Source: an uncultured Gammaproteobacteria bacterium (GTDB lineage: Bacteria > Pseudomonadota > Gammaproteobacteria > PS1 > Pseudothioglobaceae). Taken from it: a stretch of 64,000 nt of DNA. The stretch covers positions 62,001 to 126,000 of the forward strand of contig CACDVH010000003.1 in the NCBI GenBank assembly GCA_902556205.1, in the 5' to 3' direction. The notes below the pieces were generated by a model, which ran no database searches, had not been told where the DNA came from, and saw only the letters and a program-made list of their open reading frames with translations. The translations under genes were made by a program, and so were the position numbers. Of this stretch, positions 23,489 to 33,015 are shown one piece after another (position 1 is the first letter of the stretch; the number at the start of each line of letters is the position of its first letter).

Positions 23489-24253
23489 ATGAGAATTATA
23501 ACAATTAATGTCAATGGAATTCGTGCGGCTGAAAGAAAAGGCTTCTTCGATTGGCTCAAAAAACAAAACGCTGACGTTGTCTGCCTCCAGGAGATTAAGG
23601 CGCAAGAGGACCAGCTCGATGAACGCTTTTATCCCGATGATATGCATACCTTTTATCACAGCGCTGAGCGTAAAGGTTACAGCGGGACCGGTCTCTACTG
23701 TAAATCGAAGCCGGACACGGTTTCTTTTAGTCCTTGGGATGACATGAACTCAGAGGGCAGAATTATTCAGGCCGACTTTGGTAACCTCAGCGTACTATCA
23801 ATCTATCTGCCGTCTGGATCATCTAAAGAGGAAAGGCAGGCCCTAAAAATGGAGTTCATTTATGAACGTTTCCTGCCCCACTTAAAGGACCTGCAAAAAG
23901 ATGGAAGAAAATACATCATTTGTGGTGACTGGAACATTGCTCACAAAAAAATTGATTTAAAAAATTGGCGCTCTAACCAGAAGAATTCGGGATTTCTTCC
24001 AGAGGAGCGTGCCTGGCTTGACATCCTTTATGACGAGGTCGGCTTTATAGACTCCTTCAGAGAAATTAATCAGGAAGAGTTCCAGTACACCTGGTGGTCC
24101 AACAGAGGTCAGGCCTGGGCCAATAATACCGGATGGAGGCTTGATTATCAGGTGGTCAGTTCAAACCTTGCAGGGGCTGCGCGATCCTGTGAAATCTACA
24201 GAGAGGAGCGCTTCTCAGACCACTCTCCGTTGACTATTGATTACCAACTATGA
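23489..24253 (+). CDS. xthA: Exodeoxyribonuclease III (AP endonuclease)
   Basis: An ATG at 23480 is also in frame, but the family begins directly with MRIITINVNGIRAA, so 23489 is preferred. The protein is a DNase I-like fold enzyme for base-excision repair. Motifs: N-terminal NVNGIRAA, catalytic Glu in CLQEIKAQEDQ, GYSGTGLYCK, ICGDWNIAHKKIDLKN (catalytic Asp/Asn), and the C-terminal RLDYQVVS and FSDHSPLTIDY (catalytic Asp-His pair). Length (254) fits. The stop overlaps the start of trmB (ATGA), pointing to an operon xthA-trmB-fxsA-folC. Confidence 0.94.
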   Translation: MRIITINVNGIRAAERKGFFDWLKKQNADVVCLQEIKAQEDQLDERFYPDDMHTFYHSAERKGYSGTGLYCKSKPDTVSFSPWDDMNSEGRIIQADFGNLSVLSIYLPSGSSKEERQALKMEFIYERFLPHLKDLQKDGRKYIICGDWNIAHKKIDLKNWRSNQKNSGFLPEERAWLDILYDEVGFIDSFREINQEEFQYTWWSNRGQAWANNTGWRLDYQVVSSNLAGAARSCEIYREERFSDHSPLTIDYQL

Positions 24254-24945
24254 CAGAGACCAAGCATCTGCGAAAAATTCAGAGCTTTGTGAAACGCTCA
24301 GGAAGACTCTCCAAAGGCCAATCACTGGGACTCAATGAGCTATGGGCTGATTATGGGATTAATGTTGACAAGACGCTTCTCAACTTTGAAGAAGTGTTTG
24401 GCAATAAGAGTGAGGTTACCCTTGAAGTGGGCTTTGGCAATGGTGACAGCCTTTTAGAGATGGCCATTCATGAGCCAGGCCAAAACTTTTTAGGCATTGA
24501 GGTCTATGAAGCTGGCGTTGGGAGGCTGGTCAATGAGGCGAGCAAGAAGAGGATCAGCAACCTCAGGGTAATCAAGGAGGACGCCATCGAAGTTCTCGAA
24601 AACAATATCCCTGATGGTAGTATTTCCAATTTTCAATTATTTTTTCCTGATCCTTGGCACAAAAAGAGGCATCACAAGCGTAGAATTGTACAAAAGAGTT
24701 TTTTAGACCTGCTTTCAAGAAAACTGATAAACGACGCAATAGTACACGTTGCAACCGACTGGGAGGAGTACGCGGAACACATCATGGAAACGCTTGAATC
24801 TCACCCGCACTTTAAAAATCGCGCTGGCGACCATATGTATTCTGAAAGGCCTCAATATAGGCCACTTACAAAATTTGAAAATAGAGGTCAAAAATTGGGT
24901 CACGGAGTTTGGGATATTATCTTCACAAAAACAAAGGGGGGTTAA
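24250..24945 (+). CDS. trmB: tRNA (guanine-N7-)-methyltransferase
   Basis: 231 residues. It methylates G46 of tRNA with S-adenosylmethionine. The SAM site is VTLEVGFGNGDSLLEMA, followed by NFLGIEVYEAGVGRL. The family signature FFPDPWHKKRHHKRRIVQ and the C-terminal TKFENRGQKLGHGVWDI are present. It overlaps the exonuclease gene by four bases and is directly followed by fxsA with no gap. Confidence 0.96.
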   Translation: MTETKHLRKIQSFVKRSGRLSKGQSLGLNELWADYGINVDKTLLNFEEVFGNKSEVTLEVGFGNGDSLLEMAIHEPGQNFLGIEVYEAGVGRLVNEASKKRISNLRVIKEDAIEVLENNIPDGSISNFQLFFPDPWHKKRHHKRRIVQKSFLDLLSRKLINDAIVHVATDWEEYAEHIMETLESHPHFKNRAGDHMYSERPQYRPLTKFENRGQKLGHGVWDIIFTKTKGG

Positions 24946-25398
24946 ATGTTATTTCCTATATTTGTTGTAGTCACTCTTGCTGAAATTTACGTTCTGGTCA
25001 GTGTCGGTCAGGCGATAGGCGGGCTCTCAACAGTCCTCCTCGTCGTCATTACTGCGTTTATTGGCACAAGCCTTCTTAGACAGCAGGGCTGGTCAACCAT
25101 GGCAAAAGCCCAACAAAGCATGGCAGAGGGCAGAACCCCAGCAATGGAAATGCTAGAAGGGGTTGTGATTTTGGTTTCCGGAATCCTCTTATTAACCCCT
25201 GGCTTTTTGACGGATGGCCTCGGACTGCTCGGACTCATGCCATGGAGCAGACATTATTTTATTAACCACTTTCTTGAAAAGAATGCAGAGCGAGTCTTTA
25301 AATCTAGAAATTCAGTATTCATTAATAGATCGGAAACGACCGACTCCAAAAGTAAGAAAGATGAAACCATCGAAGGCGAGTTTTGGGAAGATAAGTAA
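24946..25398 (+). CDS. fxsA: FxsA family inner-membrane protein
   Basis: 150 residues. Residues about 1-45 hold two membrane segments (LFPIFVVVTLAEIYVLVSVG, then STVLLVVITAFIGTSLLRQQG), a short cytoplasmic loop (STMAKAQQSMAEG) and further hydrophobic segments at about 69-100 (EGVVILVSGILLLTPGFLTD). These are standard for FxsA, known in E. coli for easing phage T7 exclusion by F plasmids; its native role is unclear. The tail is charged. The start codon follows the trmB stop at once. Confidence 0.9.
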   Translation: MLFPIFVVVTLAEIYVLVSVGQAIGGLSTVLLVVITAFIGTSLLRQQGWSTMAKAQQSMAEGRTPAMEMLEGVVILVSGILLLTPGFLTDGLGLLGLMPWSRHYFINHFLEKNAERVFKSRNSVFINRSETTDSKSKKDETIEGEFWEDK

Positions 25399-25430
25399 AA
25401 CTAAAGCCATTAAAAAATCTAGTCACAACC

Positions 25431-26627
25431 ATGCACGACAAACACACCCTCGACGATTGGCTCAATTGGCAAGAATCCTTGATGGAAGAGACAATCGTTC
25501 TAGGGCTGGACAGAGTCCAAGTTGTCTACGACAGACTGTTCCCAAAGGGTGTCCCTTATAAGGTAATTACAGTCGCTGGCACCAATGGCAAAGGGTCCAC
25601 CGTCTCTTTTATCGACAGCATCTATCGTCAATCCAAATACAAAATTGGGCGCTCAACATCACCGCACTTACTCAAGTATAACGAGCGTTATGCGATTGAT
25701 GGCGAGGAAGTCTCTGACGAGACAATCATCAAAGCCTTCGAGCTGATTGAAACGAAAAGACAAGAGGTCACTCTGACTTACTTTGAATTTTCAACTCTAG
25801 CAGCATTGATCATCTTCGCTGAGGCCAAAATCGATCTTGCTATTCTAGAGGTTGGACTCGGTGGAAGACTGGACTCAGTCAACGTGGTCGATAATGACGT
25901 CAGCGTGATTACCAATATTGCCATTGACCACACTGATTACCTTGGCGATACCAGAGAGGCCATTGGCAGAGAAAAGGCAGGCATCATGAGAACCTCAAGG
26001 CCATGCATTTGTGGCGACCAAGATCCTCCTCAAAGTTTGTTATCTTATGCCAAAGAGATTGGCGCTCCAATCACCTTCGTCTCAGAGGGTTATCAAGACG
26101 AAATAGGGCTTGAAGGAGCGCACCAAAGAATCAACGCCTCGGTTGCAATCAAGGCAGTTAAAAAGATGATGGATTGCTTCGAAGTGACAGATCAAATGAT
26201 TACCGAGGGGGTCAAGAATGCAACAATCAAGGCGCGCTTTGAAAAAAAATATGTCGGCGACAAGACCTTTATTCTCGATGTAGCACACAACCCAGCAGCA
26301 GTGAAGACACTAGTTGACACCTTGGAGGAGTCACCAATGAGCACGGTGGCTATTTTTTCAGCGCTCATTGACAAAGACATCATCGACATGGTCAACCTGG
26401 CATCCAAATCTATCCAGCACTGGTACCTGGTTCCTCTATCCTCAGAGAGAGCGATCGAATCTAATGACCTCAAGAGTAAGTTCTCAGACCCCAGCTCAAC
26501 AACCATTTGTGAGGATATGAATAGCGCCATACAAAAGTCATTAGCGCTTGAAAATATACAAAGGGTGGTTATTTTTGGCTCTTTTTACACCATCGCTGAC
26601 GCTACCCTGATTGTTGACAACCTGTAA
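25431..26627 (+). CDS. folC: Bifunctional folylpolyglutamate/dihydrofolate synthase
   Basis: 398 residues. It adds glutamate to folates and makes dihydrofolate from dihydropteroate. Motifs: DDWLNWQESL at the start, the ATP loop VITVAGTNGKGSTVSFID, GRSTSPHLLKYNERYAIDG, LAILEVGLGGRLDSVNVVD, and ITNIAIDHTDYLGDT with the metal-binding His. The C-terminal Mur ligase domain has ILDVAHNPAAVKTL. folC-(dedD)-cvpA-purF-metZ is a common gammaproteobacterial order; no dedD-like gene is present here. The codon use is more G+C-rich than that of purF just downstream. Confidence 0.96.
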   Translation: MHDKHTLDDWLNWQESLMEETIVLGLDRVQVVYDRLFPKGVPYKVITVAGTNGKGSTVSFIDSIYRQSKYKIGRSTSPHLLKYNERYAIDGEEVSDETIIKAFELIETKRQEVTLTYFEFSTLAALIIFAEAKIDLAILEVGLGGRLDSVNVVDNDVSVITNIAIDHTDYLGDTREAIGREKAGIMRTSRPCICGDQDPPQSLLSYAKEIGAPITFVSEGYQDEIGLEGAHQRINASVAIKAVKKMMDCFEVTDQMITEGVKNATIKARFEKKYVGDKTFILDVAHNPAAVKTLVDTLEESPMSTVAIFSALIDKDIIDMVNLASKSIQHWYLVPLSSERAIESNDLKSKFSDPSSTTICEDMNSAIQKSLALENIQRVVIFGSFYTIADATLIVDNL

Positions 26628-26703
26628 TGATGATTACTCAAAGCAGAGAATGACAAAGCCTAAAAAAACTGCTGTAAAATTGTAGTTATCTTTCAGGGAG
26701 CTC

Positions 26704-27600
26704 ATGGGCAATTTTTTTGACAACATTTGGAGTGCTATCAGCTTACTAGCCTGGTCGGATTGGCTTACCCTAATTATTCTCATCGTCTTTATAGTCCGGG
26801 GCTTTATTCAAGGACTAGCAAAGGAAGTCATCAGCTTTATTTTTGTCATTATCGCCATTGTTATAGCTTGGCTTTACTATGAAACCTTTGCTAAAACTTT
26901 TCTGAACACCTGGATCAGTGCTGACAACCAGTCGATTTATGCCTTATCCTTTGGAGGTATATTTCTGAGCATATGGCTCATTAAAAAAGGCCTATATAGA
27001 ATCGCGAGTGCCTCTTCAAACAATCAAAACCCTAACGAGTTGAATCGACCCTTCGCAAATGTCGTCATCACTCTACTCATTGCAGTGATCAGTTATAACT
27101 ATTTAGGTGTGTTTTCAAATCTCAATACATTTGATTCATTAATATCCAATGAATCACTCAGAAATTTTATCTCATTCATAGCGCTTTTTGCCCTTTTAGT
27201 TGCTGCCCTTTTATTATTATCAAAGCTTCTTAATATTAGAGTTGATTCAGAAAATCCTTCTCCAATGGCTCCAGCTTATGAGGGTATATTAAGATCATTG
27301 AGCGCTTTAGATGTTCTCATTAATGCAAGAAATATTGTCGGCTTAAAAAATAAATTTTTTGGAGCCGTCTTGGGCCTTTTCAAAGGAGGTACCTTCGTTC
27401 TGATTGCGGTTCTTATACTCCAAAGCATGTCTTGGGTGACTCAAAACCATGCCTGGGTTGAGACTAGTGGAGCACTTAGAACTTTCCAGGACTGGTCTGT
27501 TGACATTAAACCTGTGTTGTCAAAACACCTACTATTTGTTGAACTAGAGCCGGGTGACGTTGTTGTTGAGTTTATCGAAAGTGAAATATTAAAGGAATAG
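26704..27600 (+). CDS. cvpA: CvpA-family membrane protein, oversized
   Basis: 298 residues, while typical CvpA has about 160-190. The N-terminus (WLTLIILIVFIVRGFIQGLA, then KEVISFIFVIIAIVIAW) is the CvpA start with the conserved RG. The end of the family domain is seen much later (NKFFGAVLGLFKGGTFVLI, residues about 218-236). Between them are extra hydrophobic segments (about 73-90 and 115-135) and a linker with NPSPMAPAYEG. So the protein holds an insertion or an additional membrane pair in the middle. CvpA proteins are linked to colicin V production and cell-envelope stress; the exact role is unknown. It lies directly before purF (gap 4), as in many gammaproteobacteria. Confidence 0.8.
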   Translation: MGNFFDNIWSAISLLAWSDWLTLIILIVFIVRGFIQGLAKEVISFIFVIIAIVIAWLYYETFAKTFLNTWISADNQSIYALSFGGIFLSIWLIKKGLYRIASASSNNQNPNELNRPFANVVITLLIAVISYNYLGVFSNLNTFDSLISNESLRNFISFIALFALLVAALLLLSKLLNIRVDSENPSPMAPAYEGILRSLSALDVLINARNIVGLKNKFFGAVLGLFKGGTFVLIAVLILQSMSWVTQNHAWVETSGALRTFQDWSVDIKPVLSKHLLFVELEPGDVVVEFIESEILKE

Positions 27601-27604
27601 AAAT

Positions 27605-29122
27605 ATGTGCGGAATTATTGGAATCCTCTCAACAACAAAAAAAGATGTGGGTCTATACATCTATGATGCGCTGACCATTATCCAGCATCGAGGTCAAGAC
27701 GCTGCTGGCATCTCGACAGCGAGTAAGGGTCGATTCTATATGCGTAAGGGTAATGGCCTTGTGCGAAATGTCTTTAGAACCAAGCACATGGAAAAGCTTA
27801 TTGGAGATATGGGTATTGGACATATCCGCTATCCTACTGCAGGGAGCTCTTCTGAGGCTGAAGCTCAACCCTTCTATGTCAATTCGCCTTATGGGATAGC
27901 ATTCGCTCATAACGGAAATCTGACTAACGCAAAAGCTTTGGCTCAAGAAATCTTTGAACAGGACCTTCGTCACCTGAATACGAACTCAGATTCAGAAATA
28001 TTGCTCAATATTTTGGCCAGTGAGATTGCTGAAGAGCAAAAGCGAAGAATCAATGAGAATGATATATTTAAAGCGGTAACAAAACTGCATCAAAGAGTCA
28101 AGGGAGCGTACGCTGCTATTGGAATGATTCCAGGATTTGGGATTTTCGGTTTTAGAGACCCCAATGGAATTCGACCACTCATTCTTGGAGAAAGAACCAC
28201 AAAGGATGGCACTAAGTATATGCTGACTTCTGAGAGTGTTGCTCTGACAGCACTCGGTTACAAAATAATCCGTGATATTGAGCCAGGTGAGGCCATTGTG
28301 ATTGATCGTAAAGGGCAAGTCCATTCGATGCAGTGCTCGTCAAATCCAAGACTATCACCCTGCATTTTTGAATTTGTTTACTTCGCTAGGCCTGACTCAA
28401 TTATCGACAACATCTCGGTCTATAAGTCTCGATTAAGGATGGGTGAAAAGCTTGCAAATAAGATTAAATCAAAGTGGCCTGATGAAAAAATAGATGTAGT
28501 AATTCCTATTCCTGACACCTCGAGAACTGCTGCACTTCAGCTTGCTAATGCGCTAGAGGTGAAGTATCGGGAGGGGTTCATTAAAAATCGTTATATTGCT
28601 CGAACATTCATCATGCCTGGACAAAAACAAAGAAAAAAATCGGTTCGTCAAAAGTTGAGTGCCATTGAATTAGAGTTTAAAGATAAAAATGTACTGCTCG
28701 TGGATGACTCTATTGTTCGCGGAACGACCAGCAAAGAAATTGTACAGATGGCGCGCTCTTCAGGTGCAAAGAAGGTCTTTTTTGCCTCTGCAGCGCCTCC
28801 AGTTCGATATCCTAATGTTTATGGCATTGATATGGCGAGTAAAAATGAATTCATTGCTCACGAAAAAAGTACGGATGAAGTTTGCGAGGCTATTGGATCC
28901 GATAAATTAATTTATCAGAACCTTGATGACTTAATTTGGTCGGTTCAACAAGGAAATCCTGAAATTGAAACGTTTGATTGCTCATGCTTTGATGGGAATT
29001 ATCTGACAAAAGATATTGATAAACCATACCTTGACAACCTTGAAGCTGAGAGATCAGATAAGGCGAAGGAGGACAATATCACGAATGAAAGCTCTGAATT
29101 GATCTACAATGATGCTGACTAA
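27605..29122 (+). CDS. purF: Amidophosphoribosyltransferase
   Basis: 505 residues, the same length as the E. coli enzyme. First committed step of purine synthesis: PRPP plus glutamine to phosphoribosylamine. The nucleophile Cys2 follows the initiator Met (MCGIIGI), as required after Met removal. Glutaminase motifs are IQHRGQDAAGI, GHIRYPTAG and FAHNGNLTN; the PRPP site is LLVDDSIVRGTTSKEIV. The C-terminus is short and acidic. It starts 4 bases after cvpA. Confidence 0.97.
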   Translation: MCGIIGILSTTKKDVGLYIYDALTIIQHRGQDAAGISTASKGRFYMRKGNGLVRNVFRTKHMEKLIGDMGIGHIRYPTAGSSSEAEAQPFYVNSPYGIAFAHNGNLTNAKALAQEIFEQDLRHLNTNSDSEILLNILASEIAEEQKRRINENDIFKAVTKLHQRVKGAYAAIGMIPGFGIFGFRDPNGIRPLILGERTTKDGTKYMLTSESVALTALGYKIIRDIEPGEAIVIDRKGQVHSMQCSSNPRLSPCIFEFVYFARPDSIIDNISVYKSRLRMGEKLANKIKSKWPDEKIDVVIPIPDTSRTAALQLANALEVKYREGFIKNRYIARTFIMPGQKQRKKSVRQKLSAIELEFKDKNVLLVDDSIVRGTTSKEIVQMARSSGAKKVFFASAAPPVRYPNVYGIDMASKNEFIAHEKSTDEVCEAIGSDKLIYQNLDDLIWSVQQGNPEIETFDCSCFDGNYLTKDIDKPYLDNLEAERSDKAKEDNITNESSELIYNDAD

Positions 29123-29133
29123 TAAACAAAATC

Positions 29134-30288
29134 ATGAAAGATAGTAGCTTTAAAACCAAATCAGTTCGGGAAGGCCATCAATCTTCCAATGAACAGGAAC
29201 ACTCTGCCGCTATTTTTTTAACGTCAAGCTATTGTTTTGATAGTGCTGAGCAAGCTGCGGAGCGCTTTGAAACAAACCAAGGCAACGTCTATTCAAGATT
29301 TACCAACCCAACAGTTAGCTCATTTCAAGATAAGTTGGCAGCTCTAGAGGGAGCTGAAAAGTGTCAGGCAACAGCAAGCGGAATGTCTGCTATTTTTGCG
29401 ACCATAATGACTATTCTTAAGCCGGGTGAACATATGGTTGCCTCAAGATGCATGTTTGGAACAACCATTGTTCTTCTTAATAGCATTATTGAAAAGTTTG
29501 GAATTAAAGTTACTTTTGTAGACTTACCTGATTTAGATGGATGGAAAAACAGTATTCAAAATAATACTAAATTATTTCTGTTAGAGACTCCTTCGAATCC
29601 ACTAGGTGAGGTTGTTGAAATTAAAAAATTAGCTGCTATTTCAAAGCAAAATGATATTGTCCTAGCTGTAGATAACTGCGTTATGTCTCCTGCACTTCAA
29701 AGACCTTTATCACTTGGTGCTGACCTGGTTATTCATTCAGCTACTAAATATATAGATGGGCAAGGGAGATGCTTGGCTGGTGCGGTTGCTGGAAAAGCAT
29801 CAATTATTGATGAAATTAGTTTATTTACTAGAAGTACTGGTCCAACATTAAGTGCCTTTAATGCATGGGTCGTCCTTAAAGGTCTGGAAACTCTAAGTCT
29901 TAGAATGAAGGCTCATAGTGAGAGCGCACTCAAGCTGGCTCTTTGGCTTGAAAGTCAAACATTTGTTGAGAAAGTTCACTATGTTGGACTTGAAAGCCAC
30001 CCTCATCATAAAATTGCTAAGGATCAACAGACAGGCTTTGGAGGTATTGTCTCGTTTGAGGTTAAAGGGGGAAGAAAGGAGGCATTTAAGCTTATCAATA
30101 ATACACAAATGATCTCAATTACTGCAAACTTGGGTGACGCTAAAACAACAATCACTCACCCATCAACAACAACTCATGTAAGGCTCACAAAGGAAGAAAA
30201 ACAACAAACGCATATTTCTGAAAATCTGGTTCGTATATCAGTCGGGCTTGAAAATGTTGAAGACATCATTGATGACCTTAATCCTTAA
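29134..30288 (+). CDS. metZ: O-succinylhomoserine sulfhydrylase
   Basis: 384 residues, PLP-dependent Cys/Met metabolism family. It makes homocysteine from O-succinylhomoserine and sulfide. Motifs: AIFLTSSYCFDSAEQAAERF, YSRFTNPTVSSFQDKLAALEG, ASGMSAIFATIMTILKPGEH, LLETPSNPLGE, VDNCVMSPALQRPLSLGAD, and the PLP lysine in IHSATKYIDGQGR. Position directly after purF supports metZ rather than the related metB or metC. Confidence 0.92.
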   Translation: MKDSSFKTKSVREGHQSSNEQEHSAAIFLTSSYCFDSAEQAAERFETNQGNVYSRFTNPTVSSFQDKLAALEGAEKCQATASGMSAIFATIMTILKPGEHMVASRCMFGTTIVLLNSIIEKFGIKVTFVDLPDLDGWKNSIQNNTKLFLLETPSNPLGEVVEIKKLAAISKQNDIVLAVDNCVMSPALQRPLSLGADLVIHSATKYIDGQGRCLAGAVAGKASIIDEISLFTRSTGPTLSAFNAWVVLKGLETLSLRMKAHSESALKLALWLESQTFVEKVHYVGLESHPHHKIAKDQQTGFGGIVSFEVKGGRKEAFKLINNTQMISITANLGDAKTTITHPSTTTHVRLTKEEKQQTHISENLVRISVGLENVEDIIDDLNP

Positions 30289-30349
30289 GTTGATTTAAGC
30301 TCAATTCAACTATGATAAAATTTATCCATCAAAAGATTTGATAAGACTT

Positions 30350-30862
30350 ATGAAGCAAAACAGCTATTCCTACGAAGATTTAATCCAATGCGGCAAGGGA
30401 GAACTGTTTGGTCCTGGCAATGCACAGCTTCCTCAGCCACCCATGCTAATGTTTGATCGTATTACAAATATCAGTGAAAATGCAGGAGACTATGGCAAAG
30501 GAGGTATGACTGCTGAGCTTGATATCAATAAAGATTTATGGTTCTTTGATTGTCATTTTAATGAGGATCCAGTCATGCCCGGATGCTTAGGTGTAGATGC
30601 TATGTGGCAGTTAGTTGGGTTTTATCTTGGTTGGCTAGGTGGACCTGGTAGAGGGCGTGCTCTTGGCTCAGGTCAAGTTAAGTTCACAGGACAAGTCCTG
30701 CCAACAAGTAAAAAGGTTACTTACAACGTAAGTCTATCGCGCGTTATTGCAAGAAAACTGTATATGGGAATTGCCGATGCAACAATGGAGGTTGATGGAA
30801 AGACTATTTATGAAGCAACTAACCTCAAAGTTGGTTTATTTACTGATACTTCAGCATTCTGA
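30350..30862 (+). CDS. fabA: 3-hydroxydecanoyl-ACP dehydratase/isomerase
   Basis: A TTG at 30338 is in frame, but the ATG at 30350 fits the family start ([20 protein letters not shown]) better. It gives 170 residues, typical for FabA. The enzyme dehydrates and isomerises ten-carbon intermediates to start unsaturated fatty acids. The catalytic His is in [17 protein letters not shown], and the Asp in the second motif [18 protein letters not shown]. Also seen: [12 protein letters not shown] -10-like TATGAT (30311-30316) with a weak -35 lies upstream. Its stop overlaps the fabB start. Confidence 0.96.
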   Translation: MKQNSYSYEDLIQCGKGELFGPGNAQLPQPPMLMFDRITNISENAGDYGKGGMTAELDINKDLWFFDCHFNEDPVMPGCLGVDAMWQLVGFYLGWLGGPGRGRALGSGQVKFTGQVLPTSKKVTYNVSLSRVIARKLYMGIADATMEVDGKTIYEATNLKVGLFTDTSAF

Positions 30863-32079
30863 TGAATAGAGTCGTCGTTACTGGTATGGGTATTGTTAGC
30901 AGTCTTGGTGCTAATAAATCAGAAGTCTTAGACTCACTTAGGTCAGCAAAATCTGGAATAGAATTCAGTGAAACCTATAGGGATATGGGACTTAGGTCTC
31001 ATGTTCATGGCTCTGTTCCTGAAATTGATACAAGTGAAGTCATTGACCGTAAGATGCTAAGGTTTATGGCAGATGCTGCAATTTACAATGCTATAGCATT
31101 AGATGAGGCAATCAAAGAATCTGGACTCAGTCCTGAAATGGTTTCTCATGAAAGAACGGGGCTAATTATGGGCTCTGGTGGAGCCTCCAATATAAATGTA
31201 ATTGAAGCAGCAGATATTTTAAGAGAAAAAGGTATAAAAAGAGTTGGGCCTTACCGAGTTCCCAGAACAATGGGCTCAACAACCTCAGCTTGCCTTTCTA
31301 CCCTATTTAAAATTAAGGGAATTAACTACTCCATAAGCTCTGCCTGTTCAACTAGTGCTCACTGCATTGGTAATGCAATGGAGCAAATCCAGCTAGGAAA
31401 ACAGGACGTCGTTTTTGCTGGTGGTGGTGAGGAATTAGATTGGTCAACTTCAATGCTATTTGACTCAATGGGTGCACTTTCTTCAAAGTACAATGATTCT
31501 CCAACTAATGCTTCTCGTGCTTTTGATGCTGATCGAGATGGTTTTGTAATATCAGGTGGAGGTGGCGCTCTAGTTCTAGAGTCCTTAGATCATGCACAAG
31601 CGCGTGGAGCAGAAATTATTGCCGAACTTGTTGGCTATGGCGCAACATCAGATGGCTATGACATGGTCGCGCCCTCGGGTGAGGGAGCCAAAAGATGCAT
31701 GGAAATTGCAATTGCAAATGTTAATGGACCAATAGATTATATTAACGCTCACGGAACCTCTACTCCTGTAGGAGATGTTAAAGAGCTTGGAGCAATTAAA
31801 GAGGTTTTTGGCGATGCCTCGATACCCCTCATAGGTTCAACTAAATCTTTATCTGGCCATGCCCTCGGAGCAGCCGGCGTTAATGAGTCAATCTACTCAC
31901 TGCTGATGCTTCAAAATGACTTTGTTGCTGAATCTGTTAATATTGAAAATCTTGACAGTGAAGCCTCTGGAATGCCTATTGTAAGGAAAACAAAAGATGT
32001 TAAACTGAGCCGTGTACTCTCAAATAGTTTTGGCTTCGGTGGAACTAACGCTTGTCTTGTTTTTGAGAAGTTTAGCTAA
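30862..32079 (+). CDS. fabB: 3-oxoacyl-ACP synthase I
   Basis: 405 residues. Condensing enzyme that extends the unsaturated product of FabA. The active-site Cys is in [17 protein letters not shown]; the two His are in [11 protein letters not shown] and [14 protein letters not shown]; the C-terminal motif is [14 protein letters not shown]. The start overlaps the fabA stop (TGATG), the classical fabAB pair. It is convergent with secF, 9 bases apart. Confidence 0.96.
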   Translation: MNRVVVTGMGIVSSLGANKSEVLDSLRSAKSGIEFSETYRDMGLRSHVHGSVPEIDTSEVIDRKMLRFMADAAIYNAIALDEAIKESGLSPEMVSHERTGLIMGSGGASNINVIEAADILREKGIKRVGPYRVPRTMGSTTSACLSTLFKIKGINYSISSACSTSAHCIGNAMEQIQLGKQDVVFAGGGEELDWSTSMLFDSMGALSSKYNDSPTNASRAFDADRDGFVISGGGGALVLESLDHAQARGAEIIAELVGYGATSDGYDMVAPSGEGAKRCMEIAIANVNGPIDYINAHGTSTPVGDVKELGAIKEVFGDASIPLIGSTKSLSGHALGAAGVNESIYSLLMLQNDFVAESVNIENLDSEASGMPIVRKTKDVKLSRVLSNSFGFGGTNACLVFEKFS

Positions 32080-32088
32080 GATAGCAAA

Positions 32089-33015
32089 CTAAGGCCTTGC
32101 ATCAATCTCTTTTTTCTCTTTTTCAGAAGGAAGCATATCCTCTTTTGAAATACCTAGTGCAAGAATCATTGAACTTGCAACATAAATTGAGGAGTAGGTT
32201 CCGATAACAACGCCCACAATTAAGGCGCCTGCAAAACTATTGATTACCTCACCGCCCAAATAAAACAAAGCAAGTAACACTAGTAAGGTCGTCAGTGAGG
32301 TCATGATTGTCCTTGATAAGGTCTGATTAAGGGCCTCATTAACGATAGGTTCAGGTTCGACGTGACGAGTCGCTAAAAAGTTTTCGCGTATTCTATCAAA
32401 GACAACGATCGTATCATTCAAAGAATAGCCAATGACCGCTAGGATAGCTGCTAAAACTGTCAAATCAAATTCAATCTGAAGAATTGAAAAAACGCCCAAC
32501 GTGATAATGACATCATGAACTATAGCTGCGATTGAACCTAAGGCAAATCGATATTCAAATCTAAATGCAACATAGATTAATATCCCAATTAACGCATATA
32601 ACATTGCAAGCCCACCATCATTGGTTAGCTCCTCGCCTACCTTTGGACCAACAAACTCTACTCTTCTGACATCTATTCCATCACCTAGCATCCTTATGAT
32701 TGAAGAGCTTAACTTTGCACTTGATGTCGCCTGAGGTTCTAACTGAATGAGCACTTCAGTATCAGAGCCAAAATATTGCACATTAGCCCCTTCATATTCA
32801 GCTTCTGCAAGTTTAGTTCTTATATTTTCAAGGTCTGCAGTTTTTTCATAACCCAGCTCAATTAGAGTACCGCCTGTAAAGTCGATACCAAATTTTAAGC
32901 CTTGTAAGCCTAAAGAAGCTATAGAAGCAATCAACAGCATTGCTGAAAAAATCAGCGCTATTTTTCTCTTGCCTACAAAATCAATGACTGGAATATTTAA
33001 AGATCTGAGACTCAT
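32089..33015 (-). CDS. secF: Protein translocase subunit SecF
   Basis: 308 residues, six membrane segments with a periplasmic domain after the first. Motifs: LKFGIDFTGGTLIELGYE, RVEFVGPKVGEEL, VIGYSLNDTIVVFDRIREN and TIMTSLTTLLVLLALFYLGG. Works with SecD and YajC to drive late steps of Sec export with the proton gradient. Start overlaps the secD end by four bases. Confidence 0.97.
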   Translation of the reverse strand: MSLRSLNIPVIDFVGKRKIALIFSAMLLIASIASLGLQGLKFGIDFTGGTLIELGYEKTADLENIRTKLAEAEYEGANVQYFGSDTEVLIQLEPQATSSAKLSSSIIRMLGDGIDVRRVEFVGPKVGEELTNDGGLAMLYALIGILIYVAFRFEYRFALGSIAAIVHDVIITLGVFSILQIEFDLTVLAAILAVIGYSLNDTIVVFDRIRENFLATRHVEPEPIVNEALNQTLSRTIMTSLTTLLVLLALFYLGGEVINSFAGALIVGVVIGTYSSIYVASSMILALGISKEDMLPSEKEKKEIDARP

